A stretch of DNA of 64,000 bases from positions 62,001-126,000 of the forward strand of contig DVFL01000040.1 of the NCBI GenBank assembly GCA_018713255.1, written 5' to 3'. This DNA is from Candidatus Cottocaccamicrobium excrementipullorum. GTDB lineage: Bacteria; Bacillota; Clostridia; Lachnospirales; Lachnospiraceae. The position numbers and the translations under genes are program-made. The notes under the pieces are model-generated. The model saw nothing but the letters and a program-made list of their open reading frames with translations, did not search any database and was not told where the DNA came from. Below are positions 8,360-17,405 of the stretch, in pieces; position 1 is the first letter of the stretch, and every line of letters starts with the position of its first letter.

Positions 8360-8381
8360 AGTTTAGAAAAGAGGAAGTGTT

Positions 8382-9158
8382 ATGGTATATATTGTAGGCG
8401 CTGGACCGGGGGCGGAAGATTTGATTACCGTAAGGGGGCTTAAGCTTCTTGGACAGGCGGATTTAGTGATTTATGCCGGTTCTCTAGTGAACCCTGCGCT
8501 GTTAAAGGAGACAAAACCAGGATGCCGGATCTTTAACAGTGCGGAAATGACGCTGGAGCAGGTGATGGAGAAAATCCAGCAGGCGGAGGAGAAGGGAGAA
8601 ATGACGGTGCGGCTGCACACCGGAGATCCCAGCCTTTACGGCGCGATTCGGGAGCAGATGGACTGGATGGATCAAAGGGGAATTTCTTATGAGATTTGTC
8701 CGGGAGTTAGTTCTTTTTGTGGGGCAGCAGCTGCCCTGGAGATGGAATATACTTTGCCGGAGGTTTCGCAAAGTGTAATTATTACCCGCATGGCAGGGAG
8801 GACGCCGGTACCGGAAAAGGAGAGCATTTCTTCCTTTGCCGCCCATCAGTCCCTGATGGTGATTTTTTTAAGCGCCGGCATGCTTGAAGCGCTGAAGAAA
8901 CAGCTGATCGAGGGCGGATATCCAGAGGATACGCCGGCGGCCATTGTCTACAAAGCTACCTGGCCTCAGGAGAAAGTGGTTCGCTGCCTGCTGAAGGAGC
9001 TGGATGTTCGAGGAAAAGAGGAGAAAATTTCCAAAACCGCCTTGGTGATTGTGGGAAAGGCGGTGGCTCAGAAAGGATATGAGCGTTCCCGGCTTTACGC
9101 CCCGGAATTTGAAACAGAATTTCGGAAGGGAAATCCCCCAGGGACGGAAGGAAATTAA
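8382..9158 (+). CDS. cbiF: Cobalt-precorrin-4 C11-methyltransferase
   Basis: This 258-aa tetrapyrrole methylase places the C11 methyl group. It begins with VYIVGAGPGAEDLITVRG and contains LVIYAGSLV, LHTGDPSLYGAI and PGVSSFCGAAAALEMEYTLP, which distinguish CbiF/CobM from the other methylases in the operon. GAGGAAG precedes the start. It lies 22 bp after cbiL. Confidence 0.95.
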   Translation: MVYIVGAGPGAEDLITVRGLKLLGQADLVIYAGSLVNPALLKETKPGCRIFNSAEMTLEQVMEKIQQAEEKGEMTVRLHTGDPSLYGAIREQMDWMDQRGISYEICPGVSSFCGAAAALEMEYTLPEVSQSVIITRMAGRTPVPEKESISSFAAHQSLMVIFLSAGMLEALKKQLIEGGYPEDTPAAIVYKATWPQEKVVRCLLKELDVRGKEEKISKTALVIVGKAVAQKGYERSRLYAPEFETEFRKGNPPGTEGN

Positions 9159-9199
9159 TCATAAAAGAAGCTGCTTAAGCGGCGGAAAGGACGGAATTC

Positions 9200-9967
9200 A
9201 TGGCAGAATTGTATGTGGTTGGCATTGGGCCGGGGGCTTATGAGAAAATGACGGTGGAGGCGGAGCAGGTTTTGCGGCGCTGTCCGGTGATTGCTGGCTA
9301 TCAGGTGTACATCGAGCTGATTCGCGAGTATTTCCCTCAAAAAAACTTTTTGGCCACCGCGATGCGTCAGGAAGAAGAGCGGTGCAGAATGGCGCTGGAT
9401 GCGGCGCAGGCCGGGGAGGATACCGCTATGATTTGCAGCGGAGACAGCGGAGTTTATGGAATGGCAGGCTTGATTCTTCAGCTGCTGGAGGAAGGAAATT
9501 GGCCTGATGTAAAGGTTCAGATCATTCCTGGTGTGACGGCGGCTCTGGCAGGAGGAGCGCTGTTAGGAGCGCCCTTGACCAATGATTTTGCAGTGATCAG
9601 CTTAAGTGATCTTCTGACGCCGGCAGAAGAAATCCAGAAACGGCTGCGGGGGGCCGCCATAGGGGATTTTGTGGTGTGTATTTATAACCCTTCCAGCCGG
9701 AAACGGAAGGATTATCTGAAAAAAGCCTGCGAAATTCTTTTAGAGTACCGCAATCCTGACACCGTCTGCGGATTAGTATCCCAGATTGGGCGTCAGGGGC
9801 AGAGAATGGAAATTCTTACCTTGAATCAGCTTAAGGATAGGGAAACGGATATGTTTACCACAGTATTTATCGGCAATTCCAGAACGAGAAAAATCGGAAA
9901 GTATATGGTGACGCCAAGAGGATATCGATTAACCAAGATGTCGGGAGAGGAGGAGCGGCAAGGGTGA
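9200..9967 (+). CDS. cbiH: Precorrin-3B / cobalt-factor III C17-methyltransferase
   Basis: CbiH methylates C17 and drives ring contraction. The 255-aa protein carries the methylase N-terminus VVGIGPGAYEKMTVEAE, then ICSGDSGVYGMAGL and PGVTAALAGGALLGAPLTNDF, the CbiH/CobJ signature. The C-terminal stretch IYNPSSRKRKDYL is also typical. It ends in a GTGA overlap with the cbiJ-cbiE gene, so the two are translationally coupled. Confidence 0.95.
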   Translation: MAELYVVGIGPGAYEKMTVEAEQVLRRCPVIAGYQVYIELIREYFPQKNFLATAMRQEEERCRMALDAAQAGEDTAMICSGDSGVYGMAGLILQLLEEGNWPDVKVQIIPGVTAALAGGALLGAPLTNDFAVISLSDLLTPAEEIQKRLRGAAIGDFVVCIYNPSSRKRKDYLKKACEILLEYRNPDTVCGLVSQIGRQGQRMEILTLNQLKDRETDMFTTVFIGNSRTRKIGKYMVTPRGYRLTKMSGEEERQG

Positions 9968-11463
9968 AGGGCCGGGTTGGAATTTTAGGAGGAACCAGCG
10001 AGGGAAGGCTGCTCTGCGAATACTGCAGTCAAAGGGGGATTCCGGCGGCTGTGTCTGTTGCCACTGCATACGGGCAGTCTCTCCTTCCTGGCGGAAACAA
10101 TTTAGAGGTTCATTCCGGGAGAATGAACCGGGAAGAGCTTCTCGCCTGGATTCAGGAGAAGGAGCTTTCTGCAGTGATTGACGGAACTCATCCCTTTGCC
10201 GCAGAAATTTCAGAAAACGCCAGATGGGCCTGCGGCCAGGCGAATATTCCTTGGATCAGGCTGGTGAGAGAATCAGAAGAAAAGACAGAGGACTCGGTGA
10301 TCTGGGCGGAAGATATGGAGGAAGGAGTGGAACGCCTGAAAATGCTTTTGGACAGAGGCGCTGGAGAACGGGCTTTTGTCACTACAGGGAGCAAAGATCT
10401 GGGGCTGTTCAAAAAAATCCCGGATTATCAGGAAAAATTGTATGTCCGGGTGCTGCCTTCTTTAGAGAGCTTAAAAGCCTGCCAGGAGGCAGGAATTAAG
10501 CAAAGCCACGTTATTGCCATGCAGGGGCCATTCTCCTATGCGTTAAATCGGGCAATGCTGGAAAATATATCCGCCACCTGCATTATTACCAAGGAATCAG
10601 GAAAACGAGGAGGTTTTTCAGAAAAAGTCCGCAGCGGTCTGGATGCAGGCTGTCAAGTGGTGGCAGTAGGAAGGCCTTCCCAGGAACAAGGAAAAAGTCT
10701 GGAAGAGGTAAAGGCCTGGCTGGATGAACAATGGGGAAACAATGAAACCAAAAGAGAAGTGAGTCTGATTGGGATGGGAAGCGGAAATCTGGATCAGATT
10801 ACCTGGGAAGGACTTATGGCGCTGTGTCGGTGCGATGCTCTCCTGGGCGCAAAGCGGATGGTGGAAAGCAGCCTTTCTATGTGTCGGGAGGCGGAGAAAA
10901 GTTTATCCGCAAAAGATCCTTTATGGGTTTCTGCTGAAAAAAAACAGATTTGCGTGACCTACCAACCTGAGGAGATGCTGAGCTGGCTGAAAGATCGTCC
11001 CTCCATCCGGCGTCCTGCCCTGGTTTATTCTGGAGATACAGGATTTTATAGCGGAGCGGCAGGGTTTCTTCTGGCAGCACGAAAAGAGGCGCAGCTGCAG
11101 TGCCGGCTGATCCCCGGCATTTCTTCTATTCAGATGATGGCGGCGAAAGTCGGACGCCCATGGGACAAGGCTCACCAGGCAAGTCTTCACGGACGTCAGA
11201 TTCCCGGCGGACTGGACTGGTCCATGAGCGACGGCAGAGATCTTTTTCTCCTTACTGCAGGAACCGAGAGTATTCATGGGGCCTGTCGCCTGCTGATTCA
11301 AGCTGGACAGCATCAAGCCAGGATTGCAGCCGGACAGCGCCTGGGAGACAAGGCAGAAAGCATTATCTGGGGAAGCCCGGAGGAAATGCAGGAAAAGGAG
11401 TTCGACTCCCTTTCCTGTCTGTGGATTGTTCCGGAAGGGAAAGAAGGGGACTTGCCCTTGTGA
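9964..11463 (+). CDS. cbiJE: CbiJ-CbiE fusion: cobalt-precorrin-6A reductase and C5-methyltransferase
   Basis: Two pathway enzymes are joined in one 499-aa protein. Residues 1 to about 255 are a CbiJ/CobK reductase (GILGGTSEGRLL, AVIDGTHPFAAEISENA, VTTGSKDLGLF). From about residue 264 on is a CbiE methylase (VSLIGMGSGNLDQITWEG, VYSGDTGFYSGAAGFL, PGISSIQMMAAKVGRPWD). CbiE normally works with CbiT on C5/C15 methylation and decarboxylation. The start is GTG, overlapping the cbiH stop as GTGA, with GAGGAGG upstream. cbiT is not next: map lies between on the other strand. Confidence 0.93.
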   Translation: MKGRVGILGGTSEGRLLCEYCSQRGIPAAVSVATAYGQSLLPGGNNLEVHSGRMNREELLAWIQEKELSAVIDGTHPFAAEISENARWACGQANIPWIRLVRESEEKTEDSVIWAEDMEEGVERLKMLLDRGAGERAFVTTGSKDLGLFKKIPDYQEKLYVRVLPSLESLKACQEAGIKQSHVIAMQGPFSYALNRAMLENISATCIITKESGKRGGFSEKVRSGLDAGCQVVAVGRPSQEQGKSLEEVKAWLDEQWGNNETKREVSLIGMGSGNLDQITWEGLMALCRCDALLGAKRMVESSLSMCREAEKSLSAKDPLWVSAEKKQICVTYQPEEMLSWLKDRPSIRRPALVYSGDTGFYSGAAGFLLAARKEAQLQCRLIPGISSIQMMAAKVGRPWDKAHQASLHGRQIPGGLDWSMSDGRDLFLLTAGTESIHGACRLLIQAGQHQARIAAGQRLGDKAESIIWGSPEEMQEKEFDSLSCLWIVPEGKEGDLPL

Positions 11464-11468
11464 GCTTC

Positions 11469-12341
11469 TTAATAGCTCAGGACTTCATGGCCGTCTTCTG
11501 TGACTAAAACCTGAATTTCCCACTGGGCGGAAGGCAGGCCGTCGTCGGTGTATACAGTCCACCCGTTCTCATCGTCTACGAAAATATCCGGACGTCCCAT
11601 ATTCACCATGGGTTCAATGGTAAAGACCATTCCTGGGGCCATCACCATTTCTGTTCCTCGTTTTCCAATATAGCCTACCCATGGATCTTCATGGAATTCC
11701 AGGCCGCATCCGTGTCCGCCGATTTCCCGGACAATGGAATAGCCGTTAGCTTTGGCGTGATCGTTGACGGCCTGGGCCATGTCGCCTAAAAAGCCCCAGG
11801 GCTTTACCTGTTCTAATCCCAGTTTTACACATTCTTTGGTGACTTCTACCAGCTTCTTCTTTTCTTCCGAAACCTTTCCGATGCAGAACATCCGGGAGGA
11901 GTCAGAGAAATATCCCTGATAAATGGTGGAAACATCTACGTTAATAATGTCGCCCTCTTTCAGGATATCCTTGGGAGAGGGGATGCCGTGGCATACCTGT
12001 TCGTTGATAGAGGTACACACGCTTTTGGGAAAACCTTCATAGTTTAAGGGCGCGGGAATGGCCCCGGCTTTAATGGTTTCCTGATAAACCCACTGGTCAA
12101 TTTCTTCTGTGGAGATTCCCTCACGGATATGCTGGGCCACATAGTCCAGCACAGCAATGTTGATGGCTGCGCTGCGGCGGATTCCTTCCACCTGTTCCGG
12201 TGTTTTTATAAGTTTATGGGAGGGCACAATGCAGCCCTTGCGGCGGAAAGATTCCAGCTTTTCATCGAAGGCCATATGGCATTTTTTGTACTTGTGTCCG
12301 CTGCCGCACCAGCAGGGATCGTTTCTTCCTATTAATTCCAT
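11469..12341 (-). CDS. map: Methionine aminopeptidase type I with N-terminal SEC-C zinc motif
   Basis: This enzyme removes the initiator methionine from new proteins. The 290-aa form has a short N-terminal SEC-C motif (C10, C12, C21, H22 within CWCGSGHKYKKCH), thought to bind zinc and the ribosome or SecA-like partners. The M24 metallopeptidase fold follows: HGIPS, the metal ligands in NVDVSTIYQGYFSDSSRMF, HGCGLEFHEDPWV, and FTIEPM. I chose the ATG at 12341, with AAAGGAAG upstream. An extended -10 TGCTATAAT is seen on the minus strand at 12409-12417. It stops 5 bp from cbiJE in tail-to-tail orientation, inside the cobalamin cluster. Confidence 0.95.
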   Translation of the reverse strand: MELIGRNDPCWCGSGHKYKKCHMAFDEKLESFRRKGCIVPSHKLIKTPEQVEGIRRSAAINIAVLDYVAQHIREGISTEEIDQWVYQETIKAGAIPAPLNYEGFPKSVCTSINEQVCHGIPSPKDILKEGDIINVDVSTIYQGYFSDSSRMFCIGKVSEEKKKLVEVTKECVKLGLEQVKPWGFLGDMAQAVNDHAKANGYSIVREIGGHGCGLEFHEDPWVGYIGKRGTEMVMAPGMVFTIEPMVNMGRPDIFVDDENGWTVYTDDGLPSAQWEIQVLVTEDGHEVLSY

Positions 12342-12408
12342 TTCAGATCTTCCTTTCCTCTGCTGCCCGGTGAAAGACCGGTTCAAATTACAGCAGAATT
12401 ACGGAACC

Positions 12409-12417
12409 ATTATAGCA
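12409..12417 (-). promoter_or_regulatory. Extended -10 promoter of map
   Basis: TGCTATAAT is read on the minus strand about 70 bp upstream of the map start. No good -35 is visible. Confidence 0.5.
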
Positions 12418-12476
12418 CAATTTTTCTTGTTTGGGGCGGGCGGCAGAGGAAGATGAGGATTTTCTTTCTCAAAAAG

Positions 12477-12506
12477 CTGACAAGGCAGGTTTTGCTGTGC
12501 TATACT
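12477..12506 (+). promoter_or_regulatory. Promoter of the second cobalamin transcription unit (cbiT onward)
   Basis: CTGACA at 12477-12482 and TATACT at 12501-12506 are separated by 18 nt, with an extended TGC before the -10. A separate promoter is needed here because map interrupts the operon. Confidence 0.65.
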
Positions 12507-12579
12507 AAGGGCGCTTGCGAAAATAAGCGGCGGTTTACTGAAACTGCTGCAGAAATAATGACAGAATGAGGGATGAATC

Positions 12580-13164
12580 ATGAGAGATGAATTGTTTGCC
12601 AGAGGCAGTGTGCCGATGACAAAAGAAGAGGTACGTGCGGTCTCCCTTTCTAAACTGGAGCTGGAGCGCTCTGCCGTGTTATGGGATGTGGGGGCCGGAA
12701 CGGGTTCGGTGTCGGTGGAAGCGGCCTGTCTCCTTAAAAATCTGGGGGGCGGCCATGTGTACGCCATTGAGCGGGAAGAGGAAGGAATTCGCCTGATTCA
12801 GGAAAACTGCGACCGGTTTGTTCCGGGATGGGAAGGGTTCCATCTGGTAAAAGGACAGGCGCCCCAGGTTCTGGAAGAGCTTCCTGCGCCCAGCCATGTG
12901 TTTATCGGAGGCTCAGGAGGAAGGCTGATGGAGATTCTGGGGGCGGCTCTGGCGAAAAATCCCCAGGCCAGAATTGTGGTAAATTCTGTGACGGTGGAAA
13001 CCACGGCTCTCTGCCTGGAGGCAGTGTCGCATTTTTCTTTCACCTGGTATGAAGCGGTGCAGGTTGCCGTCACCCGATTAAATAAAGTGGGAAGATATCA
13101 TATGCAGCAAAGTCAGAATCCGGTGTGGGTAATTACCCTGCAGAAGGAGCTTCCAGAATCGTAG
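12580..13164 (+). CDS. cbiT: Cobalt-precorrin-6B C15-methyltransferase (decarboxylating)
   Basis: CbiT methylates C15 and decarboxylates the C12 acetate side chain. The 194-aa protein is a class I SAM methyltransferase with motif I VLWDVGAGTGSVSVEAA at about residues 31-46, and the family start RDELFARGSVPMTKEEVRA. Its usual partner CbiE is encoded upstream as part of the CbiJ-CbiE fusion. It is the first gene after the antisense map insertion and has its own promoter. Confidence 0.94.
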   Translation: MRDELFARGSVPMTKEEVRAVSLSKLELERSAVLWDVGAGTGSVSVEAACLLKNLGGGHVYAIEREEEGIRLIQENCDRFVPGWEGFHLVKGQAPQVLEELPAPSHVFIGGSGGRLMEILGAALAKNPQARIVVNSVTVETTALCLEAVSHFSFTWYEAVQVAVTRLNKVGRYHMQQSQNPVWVITLQKELPES

Positions 13165-13226
13165 ACATGGCGGCCTTCGGGGAGGAGTTATGCCTTGGAA
13201 GGTCCTTGAAGGAAAGGGAGAAAAGC

Positions 13227-14705
13227 ATGGAAAACATTCCTGGAATGCTGATTGCCGCGCCTACCAGCGGAAGCGGGAAAACAGTGGCAGTCTGCGGTCT
13301 TTTAGGGGCGTTTAAGGGAAAAGGATACCGGCCTGCAGCGTTTAAGTGCGGGCCGGATTACATTGATCCGCTGTTTCACCGGGAAGTGCTTGGGGTGGAA
13401 AGCGGAAATCTGGATGGATTTTTTCAGGACCGGCTTTCCATGGAAGAGAACGTGAAAAACGTGATCAGGGAAGGCGGCGGAGAGTTTGCCCTGGTGGAAG
13501 GGGTAATGGGATATTTTGACGGGACAGGAAAAGGGGGATGGAAGGCCAGCAGCTGGGAGACGGCTGCCTGGCTTGATCTTCCAGTGGTTCTGGTAATAGA
13601 TGGAAGAGGCTCTTTTTTAACAGCAGAGGCCATTCTTCAGGGATTTATGCAGTTTAATCCCTGCTGGCCAAAACCGCTGCCAGATGAGCTGAAACGGCCG
13701 GGAAATGGAATTCAGGCCGTTATTCTTAATCGGGTGAGCAAAAGCACGTTTCTTCGCCTGAAGCCGCTGATTGAGGAACGGTTTAACCTTCCTGCGGCGG
13801 GATATCTGCCGAAAATGGATTGGCTGAGCCTTGAAAGCCGTCACCTGGGGCTTATGCTTCCCGGGGAAATCAAGACGCTGAAGGAGCAGCTTGCCAGGCT
13901 GTCTGAAACGGCGGCGGAAACCATTGATCTTGATCTTCTGCTGAAGATAATGGGGACTTCCGGGTTAAAAAGGGGAAAAGAAAAGGTGGAGAACCCTTCT
14001 CTTCCTTCGACGGGAGAAAAGAGGCTTTGTATTGGCGTTGCCTGGGATCAGGCTTTTTCTTTTTATTACCGGGAAAATCTCCGAATGATTGAAGAACTGG
14101 GAGGAAGGCTGGTATGGTTCAGTCCTCTGGAGGACGAGAGGCTTCCTGAAGAGATTGACGGTCTGCTTTTGGGGGGCGGTTATCCAGAAGCTTATGCAGA
14201 GAAGCTGTCTAAGAACCGCTCCATGGCCTGGTCGGTGAAGGAGAGGGCGGAGAAAGGAATGCCGGTTCTGGCGGAATGCGGGGGATTTTTGTATCTTCAG
14301 CAGCAGCTGATGGACACAGGGGGGAAACTCTATCCCATGGCTGGTTTTCTCCCGGGGATCGGCACTGGTCCTCATGGCCTGAAGCGTTTCGGCTACATTA
14401 CCCTTTCTCCCTTTGAGGACGGACTGTATCTGAAAGCAGGAGAACAGGTGCGAGGGCATGAATTTCACTACTGGGATTCTGACTGCTGCGGCGAGCTGAT
14501 GGAAGCGAAAAAACCGGAAAGCAGCCGGAGCTGGCCTTGTATGATCGCCAAGAAGCGGGTGATGGCTGGATTTCCTCATTTGTACTATCCTTCCTGCCCC
14601 CAGATTCCCCGGCGATTTATTGAGCAGTGCCGGATTTATCATCAGGAAAAAGAAAAAAAGGATGGAAGCAGTCATGATGGAAGAAAAAGTGATTTCACTG
14701 GATGA
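13227..14705 (+). CDS. cbiA: Cobyrinate a,c-diamide synthase
   Basis: CbiA amidates the a and c acetate side chains of cobyrinate, using glutamine and ATP. The 492-aa protein has an N-terminal ATP-binding domain (LIAAPTSGSGKT, FKCGPDYIDPLFH, ALVEGVMGYFDG) and a C-terminal class I glutaminase domain (LLLGGGYPEAYAEKL, nucleophile in LAECGGFLYL). I chose the ATG at 13227, with GGAAAGGGAG upstream; earlier in-frame ATGs lie inside or close to cbiT and add residues with no family match. It overlaps cobT by about 30 bp. Confidence 0.94.
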   Translation: MENIPGMLIAAPTSGSGKTVAVCGLLGAFKGKGYRPAAFKCGPDYIDPLFHREVLGVESGNLDGFFQDRLSMEENVKNVIREGGGEFALVEGVMGYFDGTGKGGWKASSWETAAWLDLPVVLVIDGRGSFLTAEAILQGFMQFNPCWPKPLPDELKRPGNGIQAVILNRVSKSTFLRLKPLIEERFNLPAAGYLPKMDWLSLESRHLGLMLPGEIKTLKEQLARLSETAAETIDLDLLLKIMGTSGLKRGKEKVENPSLPSTGEKRLCIGVAWDQAFSFYYRENLRMIEELGGRLVWFSPLEDERLPEEIDGLLLGGGYPEAYAEKLSKNRSMAWSVKERAEKGMPVLAECGGFLYLQQQLMDTGGKLYPMAGFLPGIGTGPHGLKRFGYITLSPFEDGLYLKAGEQVRGHEFHYWDSDCCGELMEAKKPESSRSWPCMIAKKRVMAGFPHLYYPSCPQIPRRFIEQCRIYHQEKEKKDGSSHDGRKSDFTG

Positions 14706-15798
14706 ATGTATTAACGCCATAGGAAGCTTGGATGAAAAAGCGATGGCTCAGGCCAAAAGGCGATGGGATCAGGTGGCAAAACCCTTGAACAGTCTTGGAC
14801 TGTTGGAAGAGGCGCTGATTACCGTAGCAGGAATTCAAGGTACCTCATCCGTATGTCTTGACCAGAAAGCGGTGGCGGTATTCTGCGGAGACAATGGCAT
14901 TGTGGAAGAAGGCGTTACCCAGACCGGCCAGGAGGTTACGGCTGTGGTGGCGGAAAATTTCAGCCGTGGAGACAGCTGCGTCTGCATCATGGCGGAGCAG
15001 GCGGGGGCCAGAGTAGTCCCTGTGGATATGGGGGTGAAAAGATTGCTTTCCGGGTATGGCAGTCTTGAAGCTTCGTCGTCAGAGCTGTCTTCCGGGATAA
15101 AGTATCCTATTCTCAACTGCCGGATTATGGCGGGAACACGAAATTTTTTAAAGGAACCTGCTATGGAGCGGGAACAGGCAGTGAAGGCTATTGAGGCAGG
15201 AATTCAGGTAATGGGAAGGCTGAAAAAGGCGGGGGTTCGCATTGTGGCCACAGGTGAAATGGGGATTGGCAATACGACTACCAGCAGCGCGGTGTCCTCG
15301 GTGCTCTTAGGGTGCGAACCGGAAATGGTAACGGGACGGGGGGCAGGGTTAGACAGCCAGGGCCTGAAGCGGAAGATCCAGGTGATCCGCCAGGGAATCA
15401 AGGTTCGGCGCCCTGATCCTGAGGATGGAATCGATGTGCTGGCCAAGGTGGGCGGACTAGATCTGGCGGGAATGACCGGAGCTTTTTTAGGCGCCGGCCT
15501 GTATCGTATTCCTGTGGTGATTGATGGCGTCATTTCCGGGGCGGCGGCCCTGGCGGCGGCAGCGATCTGCCCGGCGGCGGTTTCGTTTATGCTGGCTTCT
15601 CATGTGTCCAGAGAGCCGGCTCACCAGATGATCCTTGACCGCCTTGGTCTCAAGCCTTTAATCTGCGCCCAGATGTGTCTGGGGGAGGGAACGGGGGCTG
15701 TAGCGCTGTTTCCTCTTCTTGACATGGCAGAGGCGGTTTACCGCAGAATGAGCACATTCCAGGAGATTCAGATTGAGGAGTATCATCCCTTGGAGTAA
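14674..15798 (+). CDS. cobT: Nicotinate-nucleotide-dimethylbenzimidazole phosphoribosyltransferase
   Basis: CobT activates the lower-ligand base to its alpha-riboside phosphate for attachment to cobamide. The protein has 374 aa from this start. Family motifs are LDQKAVAVFCGDNGIVEEGVTQ, GEMGIGNTTTSSAV, and the catalytic-glutamate segment CLGEGTGAVALFP near the C-terminus. The exact start is uncertain: ATG codons at 14662, 14674 and 14677 are in frame and all overlap the end of cbiA. The GGAAG before 14674 favours it. No dimethylbenzimidazole synthesis genes are nearby, so the base used is unknown. Confidence 0.92.
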   Translation: MMEEKVISLDECINAIGSLDEKAMAQAKRRWDQVAKPLNSLGLLEEALITVAGIQGTSSVCLDQKAVAVFCGDNGIVEEGVTQTGQEVTAVVAENFSRGDSCVCIMAEQAGARVVPVDMGVKRLLSGYGSLEASSSELSSGIKYPILNCRIMAGTRNFLKEPAMEREQAVKAIEAGIQVMGRLKKAGVRIVATGEMGIGNTTTSSAVSSVLLGCEPEMVTGRGAGLDSQGLKRKIQVIRQGIKVRRPDPEDGIDVLAKVGGLDLAGMTGAFLGAGLYRIPVVIDGVISGAAALAAAAICPAAVSFMLASHVSREPAHQMILDRLGLKPLICAQMCLGEGTGAVALFPLLDMAEAVYRRMSTFQEIQIEEYHPLE

Positions 15799-15807
15799 GG
15801 AGGAGTT

Positions 15808-16362
15808 ATGTTTTATCTGATTACCGGAGGAAGCGGAAGCGGAAAATCGGCTTATGCAGAAGAGATGATCTGCCGCTCTCCGTTTAAACGCCGGGTTTAC
15901 GTGGCAGCGATGGAGGTGTATGATGAAGAGGGGCGCAGAAAGGTTCGCCGTCATCAGAAGCTGCGGCAGGGAAAAGGTTTTCTTACCTTGGAGCGGCCGA
16001 GAAAGATCCCTGGAGTATTAGAAGGTGTGGGAGAGAAGGAGGAGAGGGCTGTTCTTCTGGAGTGCATGTCCAATCTGGCGGCTAATGAGCTGTTTGCCGG
16101 CGGAAAAATGCAGGACTGGCAGGAGACCTTTGCACGGCTTAAAGAGGCGGTCTGTTATTTGAAGGAAGAGAGCGGGCTTTTGGTAGTGGTTACAGGGCAG
16201 GTCTTTTCTGACGGGGTGGATTACGGACCGGAAACGAATGCGTATATCCGGCTCTTGGGAGCAATCAACTGTTTTATGGCAGAGCAGGCAGACGGGGCGG
16301 CAGAGATTGTTTGCGGCATTCCTTTGATGCTTAAGAAGCCATTTGGGGCGGGGGAAAAATGA
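15808..16362 (+). CDS. cobU: Adenosylcobinamide kinase / guanylyltransferase, first paralog
   Basis: CobU phosphorylates adenosylcobinamide and then forms the GDP derivative. The 184-aa protein has an intact P-loop (GGSGSGKS, residues 7-14) and the region of the guanylylated histidine (KVRRHQKLRQGKGF). The usual C-terminal block with NEVG...GIVP is replaced by TGQVFSDGVDYGPETNAYIR, so this end is divergent. A second cobU-like gene three genes downstream has the complementary pattern. Either the two work together or one is specialised. It lies 9 bp after cobT. Confidence 0.85.
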   Translation: MFYLITGGSGSGKSAYAEEMICRSPFKRRVYVAAMEVYDEEGRRKVRRHQKLRQGKGFLTLERPRKIPGVLEGVGEKEERAVLLECMSNLAANELFAGGKMQDWQETFARLKEAVCYLKEESGLLVVVTGQVFSDGVDYGPETNAYIRLLGAINCFMAEQADGAAEIVCGIPLMLKKPFGAGEK

Positions 16363-16390
16363 TACAAGAGAAAAATGAGGAAAAATAGCG

Positions 16391-17392
16391 ATGATCATGA
16401 GGTTGAGTGCACTGACGGCAGGCGTCATTTTAGACTGGATATTTGGTGATCCCAGAGCGCTCCCTCACCCGGTGAGGGGAATGGGACATCTGGTGGAGGC
16501 TGGAGAAAGATGGCTGAGAAAAAGGGCCTGGGGGACGGACAGAACAAAAGGAATTTGTCTTGTGATTTTTGTCCTTTGTGTCTCTGTTGGTCTTCCGCTG
16601 CTGATTCTTCTGGGCGCCTGGGCCGTGGAGGGAAAGCGAGGAATCTTATCCTGGTGTATCCAGGCTTTTTTCTGTTTTCAGCTGTTGGCCGCCCGGGGGC
16701 TTTACACAGAAAGCCAAAGAGTGGGGAAAGCTCTTGCTGCGGGAAAGGTGGAGGAAGCAAGAAAGTGGGTTTCGATGATTGTGGGAAGAGATACCAGCCG
16801 GCTGGATGAAGGAGGGATCGCCCGGGCGGCAGTGGAGACTGTGGCGGAAAATGCATCTGACGGAGTGATTGCTCCTCTGCTTTATCTGGCGGTTTTCGGT
16901 ATTCCCGGCGGCTTTTTTTATAAGGCGGTAAACACCATGGATTCCATGGTTGGATATAAAAATCAGCAGTATCTGGAATTCGGCCGCGCCGCCGCTAAGC
17001 TGGACGACTTCTGCAATCTGCTTCCTGCCAGGCTTACTGGGGCATTTCTGACGGGAACGGCCTGGTTCCTAAAACGATTTTCCAAAAAGGATGAAAGAAA
17101 AATGTACAATGAACGGGAAGCATGGCGGATTTTTCTTCGGGACAGAAGGAAGCATTCCAGCCCTAATTCGGCTCACGGAGAAGCAGCCTGTGCCGGAGCT
17201 CTTGGGCTTAAGCTGGGAGGGGATTCCTGGTATTTTGGAAAGCTGGTGCATAAACCCTGGATCGGAGATGAGAGGAGAGCCATAGAGGCAGAAGATATCC
17301 GGCGTGCTGGGAAATTGATGATTGGATCGGAAATTCTTGCGCTTGCCCTCTGCTGGATAGCAGGGGGAGGAATATGGCTTTTGCTTCGTTAA
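16391..17392 (+). CDS. cbiB: Adenosylcobinamide-phosphate synthase (CbiB/CobD type), membrane protein
   Basis: CbiB attaches aminopropanol (or its phosphate) to adenosylcobyrate in the membrane. The 333-aa protein shows DWIFGDPRALPHPVRGMG near the N-terminus, the conserved ETVAENASDGVIAPLLY, and YKAVNTMDSMVGYKN. Several hydrophobic segments are visible. The phosphate donor is probably made by the threonine-phosphate decarboxylase encoded at 51.9 kb. It may start at the second methionine (16397). Confidence 0.93.
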   Translation: MIMRLSALTAGVILDWIFGDPRALPHPVRGMGHLVEAGERWLRKRAWGTDRTKGICLVIFVLCVSVGLPLLILLGAWAVEGKRGILSWCIQAFFCFQLLAARGLYTESQRVGKALAAGKVEEARKWVSMIVGRDTSRLDEGGIARAAVETVAENASDGVIAPLLYLAVFGIPGGFFYKAVNTMDSMVGYKNQQYLEFGRAAAKLDDFCNLLPARLTGAFLTGTAWFLKRFSKKDERKMYNEREAWRIFLRDRRKHSSPNSAHGEAACAGALGLKLGGDSWYFGKLVHKPWIGDERRAIEAEDIRRAGKLMIGSEILALALCWIAGGGIWLLLR

Positions 17393-17405
17393 AGGGGGCG
17401 GATTT

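Noticed and set aside
13965-14720. 251-aa open frame on the minus strand
   Set aside because: It is a shadow of cbiA, with low-complexity basic/hydrophobic sequence and no recognisable domain.
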